Of a DNA stretch of 8,524 bases, positions 1 through 4,030 are shown one piece after another. Position numbers and translations under genes: made by a program. The DNA is from an uncultured Lentisphaeria bacterium (GTDB lineage: Bacteria; Verrucomicrobiota; Lentisphaeria; Victivallales; Victivallaceae), in contig CASFXO010000137.1 of the NCBI GenBank assembly GCA_949298665.1, forward strand, positions 1-8,524, given 5' to 3'. The notes below the pieces were generated by a model. That model worked only from the letters and a program-made list of their open reading frames with translations, did not search any database and was not told the origin of the DNA. Every line of letters starts with the position of its first letter. Positions within the stretch are counted from its first letter, which is position 1.

Positions 1-266
1 GTCTGATAGCCGGGAAAGTAGAGAATCGTGTCGAATCCCATACTGTCGCGACGACTATGCTGAAGCAGTTCAGAAAACTCCTGCCGCAGTTCCTCCGGTT
101 CGTAAATGCCGTTAATGTCGGCTTGAATCTCGGCAATGGCGGCTTCCGGATTTTCTACGACAAATCCGAAACATTTTTCACCGAACATTCCGCGTCCGGA
201 ATAGTCATGACGGATTTCCGCATGATCTTCGATCACGCGGACGAGCAACTCAGATACGGTTCTCAT
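1..266 (-). CDS. Hypothetical protein, 3' end outside the window
   Basis: An open frame runs from an ATG at 266-264 on the minus strand to the window edge without a stop, giving 88 visible residues that begin MRTVSELLVRVIEDHAEIRH. Visible features are an acidic, helix-like N-terminus, a glycine-rich DYSGRGMFGEKCFGF stretch at about residues 21-35, and then an acidic segment rich in alanine and isoleucine (about 37-62). I see no signal peptide, no membrane segment and no catalytic motif I can name, so the function is unknown. A weak AGAAAGA lies upstream of the ATG and a TATAAAAT box lies at 288-295. The plus-strand ORF over the same bases is judged a shadow because this frame is uninterrupted, has a natural start and reads as a normal soluble protein. 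The gene is divergent from the toxin-antitoxin pair and starts 30 bp from repeat copy A. Confidence 0.6.
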   Translation of the reverse strand, partial: MRTVSELLVRVIEDHAEIRHDYSGRGMFGEKCFGFVVENPEAAIAEIQADINGIYEPEELRQEFSELLQHSRRDSMGFDTILYFPGYQ

Positions 267-287
267 GATGTTGTCTTTCTTTTTGAT

Positions 288-295
288 ATTTTATA
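288..295 (-). promoter_or_regulatory. Possible -10 box for the gene at 1-266
   Basis: Read on the minus strand this is TATAAAAT, 22 bp upstream of the ATG at 266. No convincing -35 lies at the usual distance. The -35 region would fall inside the 18-bp left box of repeat copy A (296-313), which ends directly at this -10. Hence repeat A could supply or modulate the promoter. The call rests on one hexamer-like match. Confidence 0.3.
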
Positions 296-454
296 GAGCC
301 AATTGCAAAAGTCATTCCGGCGGCTTTCAAAAGTTCCGAAATTGCTTTTCGTAGCGCGAAAAGCAATTTCGTATACGCCACCGGCACCTTGCCGGGCGCG
401 GTCCAGCGGCGAACCGCTGGTCGCTCGCGATAGCGAGCGAAATCCCCGATACCG
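296..454 (+). repeat. Hairpin-cluster repeat, copy A
   Basis: This is the first of two same-orientation copies of a non-coding element. It opens with the 18-bp box GAGCCAATTGCAAAAGTC (296-313), shared exactly with copy B. Four hairpins follow. H1 (337-371) has perfect 15-bp arms, CGAAATTGCTTTTCG and its complement, around the loop TAGCG. H2 (381-395) has 6-bp arms, CCGGCA/TGCCGG. H3 (403-420) has 7-bp arms, CCAGCGG/CCGCTGG, with loop CGAA. H4 (421-440) has 8-bp arms, TCGCTCGC/GCGAGCGA, with loop GATA. The element closes with AATCCCC (441-447) and a looser GATACCG. Bases 381-425 are identical to 1350-1394 in copy B. Between box and H1 there are only 23 bp, against 86 bp in copy B. A mobile or regulatory repeat family is likely, and I cannot name it. 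Confidence 0.85.
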
Positions 455-507
455 TGTCCCTTGGGGCGCGGAGCTTCATTTTTTGCCGTTATATTTCATG
501 CAGCTCC

Positions 508-535
508 TTGTTTTTTTTGATTTTATGGTTATACT
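508..535 (+). promoter_or_regulatory. Promoter of the toxin-antitoxin operon
   Basis: The -35 candidate is TTGTTT (508-513) and the -10 candidate is TATACT (530-535), separated by 16 bp. The surrounding sequence is T-rich and the antitoxin ATG (571) lies 36 bp past the -10. The same TATACTAT core occurs in the candidate promoter at 6984-7011, which supports it as a real -10 in this genome. Confidence 0.5.
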
Positions 536-552
536 ATGTATAGACTATGTAT
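530..552 (+). promoter_or_regulatory. Operator-like direct repeat overlapping the -10
   Basis: ACTATGTAT occurs at 533-541 and again at 544-552, an exact 9-bp direct repeat with an 11-bp period, about one helical turn. The first copy is also part of a short palindrome, ATAC-TAT-GTAT (531-541). It overlaps the -10 and precedes the antitoxin ribosome binding site. Type II antitoxins of the AbrB/MazE type normally repress their own operon by binding such sites, so this is the natural candidate operator. Confidence 0.45.
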
Positions 553-570
553 GGACAAATGGAGTGCCTT

Positions 571-798
571 ATGATTAAATCGCTGACCAAACACGGTAAT
601 AGCGCGGCATTGGTGATCGATCGCCCGATTCTTGAACTTCTGGGCGCAAACATCGACACGCCTTTTGAAATCAAAACCGATGGCAAGGCTTTGATTCTCA
701 CTCCGGTGAAGAATGCGGCGCGTCAAACGGCCTTTCGCGCTTCGGTGGAAAAAGTAGGCAAGCGTTATGCCAAAACATTTGAAGAACTTTCCAAGTGA
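571..798 (+). CDS. AbrB/MazE-type antitoxin of a type II toxin-antitoxin pair
   Basis: The protein has 75 residues and begins MIKSLTKHGNSAALVIDRPI. Residues 1-45 match the swapped-hairpin AbrB/MazE/SpoVT DNA-binding fold: a K-x-G-N-S core, then hydrophobic strands and a loop ending in ALILTPV. Residues 48-75 are a charged helix ending YAKTFEELSK, where toxin-neutralising segments usually lie. The start at 571 is chosen over the in-frame ATG at 547 because GGAG (561-564) lies 6 bp before it and the family starts at this methionine. The 547 codon falls inside the operator-like repeat. The gene's stop overlaps the GTG start of the Doc-like toxin. The expected role is to bind and silence the toxin and to repress the operon. 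Family assignment comes from motif reading, and the partner gene strengthens it. Confidence 0.88.
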   Translation: MIKSLTKHGNSAALVIDRPILELLGANIDTPFEIKTDGKALILTPVKNAARQTAFRASVEKVGKRYAKTFEELSK

Positions 799-1199
799 AA
801 AAAAATGTTTTTCTTTCCCTTGAGGAGGTTTTGGACATTCACGACTGGCAAATTGAGCATTTCGGCGGCGCTTCGGGATTGCGCGATGCCGGATTGTTGG
901 ATTCCGCGCTTGCCGTTCCATCATCGACTTTCGGTGGAGCGTATCTGCATCCGACTGTGATCGATATGGCGGCGGCATATCTCTTCCACTTGGTTGAAAA
1001 CCATCCATTTGTTGATGGCAACAAACGGGTCGGTGCTATGTCCGCCGCAGTGTTTTTGGACCTCAACGGTCAGGAGTTGACCGCTAATGATGATGAATTC
1101 ACGGCCATGGTTCTTGCTGTGGCCTCCGGCAAAATGGACAAGGTGGAGGTTGTCGCATTTTTCAAACACCATACCGCACCGGTTCGCTTCCATTCATAG
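795..1199 (+). CDS. doc: Doc/Fic-family death-on-curing toxin
   Basis: The protein has 134 residues, close to phage P1 Doc (126). The Fic-core motif is HPFVDGNKR at residues 70-78, with His70 and Asp74 in the catalytic positions. The N-terminal half carries the Doc-type SGLRDAGLLDSALA stretch (27-40) and TFGG (45-48). Classical AMP-transferring Fic proteins have GNGR; here lysine takes the second glycine, as in Doc. P1 Doc phosphorylates elongation factor EF-Tu and stops translation, and this is the expected activity here by inference. The start is GTG at 795, overlapping the antitoxin TGA as GTGA, so translation is probably coupled and toxin yield is tied to antitoxin. An ATG at 805 is out of frame. 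The gene ends 2 bp before repeat copy B. Base composition is visibly less GC-rich than the hydrolase genes. Confidence 0.93.
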   Translation: MKKNVFLSLEEVLDIHDWQIEHFGGASGLRDAGLLDSALAVPSSTFGGAYLHPTVIDMAAAYLFHLVENHPFVDGNKRVGAMSAAVFLDLNGQELTANDDEFTAMVLAVASGKMDKVEVVAFFKHHTAPVRFHS

Positions 1200-1244
1200 A
1201 TGAGCCAATTGCAAAAGTCTGTTCGAAATGCAATCGCAGAAACT

Positions 1245-1266
1245 TTGTACCGGCTCGCCGGTACAA
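1245..1266 (+). other. Extra stem-loop inside repeat copy B
   Basis: TTGTACCGG (1245-1253) and CCGGTACAA (1258-1266) form a perfect 9-bp stem with the loop CTCG, extended by a possible G-U pair at 1244/1267. It is absent from copy A. It lies 45 bp past the toxin stop and has no T tract on either strand, so it is not a standard intrinsic terminator. It may stabilise the 3' end of the toxin mRNA. Confidence 0.6.
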
Positions 1267-1296
1267 GAGCAACGTCAATAATTTCTTCCTCCCCTT

Positions 1297-1340
1297 AAAA
1301 AGTCCCGAAATTGCTTTTCGCGTTGCGAAAAGCAATTTCG
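1297..1340 (-). terminator. Possible terminator of the hydrolase operon (H1 of copy B)
   Basis: Read on the minus strand, the 15-bp H1 stem (1340-1306) is followed by GGAC and then TTTTT (1301-1297). A strong hairpin with a T run 4 nt later, about 100 bp after the last stop of the operon, could end its transcription. The gap between stem and T run and the A/T-rich stem make it imperfect. Copy A has only TTTT in the same place. Confidence 0.35.
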
Positions 1341-1439
1341 CAGACGGCGCCGGCACCTTGCCGGGCGCGGTCCAGCGGCGAACCGCTGGTCGCTTGCGCC
1401 GGCAAGCGAAATCCCCTTACCGGGAGTAAAGAGGATGGA

Positions 1440-3281
1440 TCAGGTGAGTTCCAGCAGGATGGTCTCGGGTCCTTTGAAGATGTAGGTGAATTCAGCGGCT
1501 TCGGCGAGTTCGAAGCGTTCGTCAAAGCGCTCGCGGATGCGGGACCGCTTCTCCGGCAGCCGAATGGTTATGGGGCCGGATTCGGCGGAATGCACCATCA
1601 ACAGCTTTTCCGTCACCCAGACCGGCAGTTCGGCGTCGGTGTAGAGGTGGATGCCTGCCGCCGATGCGATCACTTTCAGCTCCGCCGCCGTTATATTGTA
1701 TTCCGGGCGGTAGAAGGAACGCCAGGAATCGCGTTCCGAGACTCCCGCCGGAGCGCCGAAGTCGAAGCCGGTGAGGTCGCGCATTCCGGCCTCGCTCCAG
1801 CTCCGGCCGTCGCTGAGGGCGGCCCCGAACAGCCAGAGGACGCTGCGGCCGCCGGTCAGGATATGGCGCTCGAGCAGCGCCCGCTTCTCCTCTGTCACTT
1901 CGAAGAGCGCCGGGAAGATCGCCAGTTTGCATCCGCTCCAGTCGACCTCCGGGAGGTCATTGAAGCTGAAGACCCGGTAGGGCGCTCCCAGCCGGTTGCA
2001 GGCGGCGATGAGGGGCTCATAGATCCGGCTCGAGATCCCCTCTTTGCCGCTGTCGTCGACGTAGAGCATGCTGTCGGGGTCGACGATCACCGCCACTTCC
2101 GCCAGGGGTTCGGCGTCGCGGTCGGCGAACTCCTCCCACAGCTTCACGAAGCGGCCGATTTCGGCCATCACCCGGTCGCTGTCGAAGAATTTACCCCACA
2201 TGTCGAACCACCAGACCGAGGTCCCGTGGCAGAGCGAACGGCCGAATTCGCGCCGGAGCCCGGCGATGTCCGCCCGTTCGTCCGGCCAGGCGGTCATCCA
2301 GGGCAGCCGGACGTAGGGCGTCAGCTGCATATTGGCGGTGTGGGTGCGGTGATCGAGCTCGTGCAAGCAGCCCTTGCCGAAGCGGTGCACGGTTCCGTTG
2401 GGGGTCATGAAACCGCCGCCGCCGCCCATCTGCCGGTCGGAGTAGGAGCCGGGGCTGATCACGAAATCGACGGCTTGGCTCGCCAGCACCTTTTCGTAGG
2501 CGAGGTGGCCGCACTGGACCAGCCCCAGCTTCAGTTCGAGAATGTAGCCGTAGAAGACGCCGACCTCCCGCTCCGCCGGAATCAACGCCTTGGCGGCGGC
2601 GGCGAAGCGGAGGATGGAACCGGCCACGAGTTCGCTGTGGAAGCGCCAGTAGCGCACGGCTTCGCGGTCGGTTTCGGGGTCGCGCAGTCCGCCGGGGTGC
2701 GGAGCGTGAAAACGCCGGTTCAGGCTGGGAATGCAGTCGGGTTCGGCTTCGCCCCGTTCGCGGTTCCAGGCCCGGTAACGCTCGAGCTTCTCCCGGGTTT
2801 CGCGGCCGCCGGAGTAGTCCATCCACTCGTCGGTGGCGCCGCAGGCGAGGATGTAGCACTGAATCAGCTGCCCGTACTTCTCCTCGGCGTGCCGGATCAG
2901 CGCCTCCATATATTTTTGCGTCGCCTCGAACCAGCACTCCGCGGCGAGCGCGTCGGTCAGCGCGGCGAAGCTGTCGCTGGAAACCTTCCGGCAGCCGAGC
3001 TGGCGCGCCAGCCAGACAGGTGAGTTGAGGTCCACCATGCAGAGGATTTCCGGCTCGGGGTGAATCGCCAGCAGGTCTTCGACCTGTTCGTCGAAGGGGG
3101 CGAAATCGTAGGCGTCGAACCAGAGCCAGGTCGGGGGATACTGGCAGTAGGGTTCGCCCAACGAGTTGTTGCTGTGGGCGGCGAAGACGCAGTACTGGTT
3201 GACCCCGACCTCGCGGAAGCGCTTCTTGGCGTCGAACTCCTTCCAGAAGGAGCGGTAGGCGAAATACGGTTTCTTCTTCAT
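1440..3281 (-). CDS. GH42-like glycoside hydrolase, predicted cytoplasmic
   Basis: The protein has 613 residues with no signal peptide. Residues about 5-385 look like a TIM-barrel hydrolase domain. Residues about 393-510 look like the glutamine-amidotransferase-like trimerisation domain of GH42 beta-galactosidases, with strands VAVIVDP (396-402) and KLAIFPALF (452-460) and the LTGGRSVLWLFG stretch (475-486). A short C-terminal beta domain follows. Candidate acid/base is Glu152 in ATDEW, where most clan GH-A enzymes have Asn-Glu. Candidate nucleophile is Glu308 in HELDHRTH, giving a spacing typical of strands 4 and 7. The likely role is hydrolysis of imported beta-linked oligosaccharides, substrate unknown. 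The ATG overlaps the prepilin stop as ATGA, with GGGGGAG 10 bp upstream, so it is the last, translationally coupled gene of the operon. The long plus-strand ORF across it is a high-GC shadow. Confidence 0.75.
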   Translation of the reverse strand: MKKKPYFAYRSFWKEFDAKKRFREVGVNQYCVFAAHSNNSLGEPYCQYPPTWLWFDAYDFAPFDEQVEDLLAIHPEPEILCMVDLNSPVWLARQLGCRKVSSDSFAALTDALAAECWFEATQKYMEALIRHAEEKYGQLIQCYILACGATDEWMDYSGGRETREKLERYRAWNRERGEAEPDCIPSLNRRFHAPHPGGLRDPETDREAVRYWRFHSELVAGSILRFAAAAKALIPAEREVGVFYGYILELKLGLVQCGHLAYEKVLASQAVDFVISPGSYSDRQMGGGGGFMTPNGTVHRFGKGCLHELDHRTHTANMQLTPYVRLPWMTAWPDERADIAGLRREFGRSLCHGTSVWWFDMWGKFFDSDRVMAEIGRFVKLWEEFADRDAEPLAEVAVIVDPDSMLYVDDSGKEGISSRIYEPLIAACNRLGAPYRVFSFNDLPEVDWSGCKLAIFPALFEVTEEKRALLERHILTGGRSVLWLFGAALSDGRSWSEAGMRDLTGFDFGAPAGVSERDSWRSFYRPEYNITAAELKVIASAAGIHLYTDAELPVWVTEKLLMVHSAESGPITIRLPEKRSRIRERFDERFELAEAAEFTYIFKGPETILLELT

Positions 3282-4030
3282 GGCAGCAACGCTCCCCCGC
3301 GGTCGCAGGCGCTGTTGGCGACGAATTTGGCGTCACGCTTCAATTCCTGGTTGCTCATGGCGCGGACGCCGCCGTCGAGCATGCCGCAATTGGCGCGGTT
3401 GTTGTGGCGGAGCGAAAACTTCCCTTCCGACGCGACGAAGTAGGTCATCTGGTACTCCTGCCCCTTGCCGGCGTTGAAGTAGACGCTGTCGGCGATGATC
3501 ACGGTTTTGCCGGGGGCGCGATAGGGGACGCCGGTGAGTCCGGATTGATTGCCGATCCGGTTGCGTTTGACCAGCTTCCGGGCGGAAAAGGCCCCGCTCA
3601 AATGCGCGTTCATGCCGTAGATCTGCTGGGTCACGCCGACGTCGACGCCGGTCTTGAACACGGCGCCCGGGCAGCGGTAGCCGGCCAGAAGCGCCGCTTT
3701 CCGCTCATTGGTGCCGGAGCTCAGCTCCGTCGCGGCCGAGGGGTTGGCGTAGGCGGCGATGCGCGGAGCCCAGGTGAATTTCGGCAGCCATTCGTCGCCG
3801 CTGCCCGACAGGCCGTCCCCAAGCGGGGGATTGGCCGAAACCAAGTAGTCACTGTTTTCGTCGGCGTAGGTCTGGAGCTGCAAACCGGCTTGCTTCAGGT
3901 TGTTGACGCAGCTGATCGCCTTTCCCCGCTCCCGCGCCTGGTTGAGCGCCGGGAGGAGAATCGCCGCTAAAATGGCGATGATCGCGATTACGACGAGGAG
4001 TTCAATGAGGGTAAAAATTCGTTTATTCAT
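3278..4030 (-). CDS. Prepilin-like protein with N-methylation segment and H-X9-DG C-terminus
   Basis: The protein has 250 residues from the ATG at 4030, chosen because MNKRIFTLIELL directly follows and GGAG lies 6 bp upstream. A longer frame from 4177 would bury the signal. Residues 5-29 are the class III signal and hydrophobic helix of type IV pilins and type II secretion pseudopilins, with Glu of FTLIE in place. The residue before the phenylalanine is isoleucine, not the usual glycine. After the helix comes NQARERGKAISCVNNLKQ, as in other prepilins. At residues 219-230 the H-X9-DG pattern (RHNN...MLDGGV) is seen, the tag of large pilin-like families in Lentisphaerota and Planctomycetota. 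It is inserted in the inner membrane and possibly assembled into a fibre. It overlaps its neighbours by ATGA at both ends, a tight link to both hydrolases. Confidence 0.92.
   Translation of the reverse strand: MNKRIFTLIELLVVIAIIAILAAILLPALNQARERGKAISCVNNLKQAGLQLQTYADENSDYLVSANPPLGDGLSGSGDEWLPKFTWAPRIAAYANPSAATELSSGTNERKAALLAGYRCPGAVFKTGVDVGVTQQIYGMNAHLSGAFSARKLVKRNRIGNQSGLTGVPYRAPGKTVIIADSVYFNAGKGQEYQMTYFVASEGKFSLRHNNRANCGMLDGGVRAMSNQELKRDAKFVANSACDRGGALLP

Larger units (their letters stand above)
1202..1421 (+). repeat. Hairpin-cluster repeat, copy B
   Basis: This is the second copy of the element at 296-454, in the same orientation. The 18-bp box is at 1202-1219. H1 is at 1306-1340 with arms identical to copy A but loop CGTTG. 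H2 is at 1350-1364, H3 at 1372-1389, and H4 at 1390-1409 with arms TCGCTTGC/GCAAGCGA and loop GCCG. It closes with AATCCCC (1410-1416) and TTACCG. In H4 the C426-G435 pair of copy A is T1395-A1404 here, a compensatory change that keeps the stem. An 86-bp spacer separates box and H1, with its own hairpin at 1245-1266. The copy lies between the toxin stop (1199) and the convergent stop of the GH42-like gene (1440). Confidence 0.85.

Noticed and set aside
337..371. H1 of copy A as an intrinsic terminator
   Set aside because: On the plus strand no T run follows. On the minus strand only TTTT follows, and it lies upstream of the gene at 1-266, so termination there has no obvious purpose.
303..578. 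91-codon plus-strand ORF sharing PAPCRARSSGEPLVA with the frame at 1311
   Set aside because: The shared peptide arises because both frames cross the identical 45-bp core of the hairpin repeat. The stems and compensatory change indicate selection on structure, not on protein.
529..1008. 159-codon minus-strand ORF across the toxin-antitoxin genes
   Set aside because: Shadow of the antitoxin and toxin, which have clear family motifs, an SD site and an overlapping junction.
296..1421. Integron gene cassette with attC sites
   Set aside because: A toxin-antitoxin module between structured repeats suggested it, but I find no GTTRRRY / RYYYAAC core sites, and the element has four separate perfect stems rather than one imperfect long hairpin.
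296..1421. Insertion sequence or composite transposon
   Set aside because: No transposase or recombinase gene, no terminal inverted repeats at the outer ends and no clear target duplication. A non-autonomous element remains possible.
296..1421. CRISPR array
   Set aside because: Only two repeat copies, about 900 bp apart with a gene pair between them.
1311..3023. 570-codon plus-strand ORF beginning in repeat copy B
   Set aside because: It is antisense to the GH42-like gene, whose product has recognisable domains and coupled starts. The frame is open because of high GC at codon ends, and its first codons are just repeat sequence.
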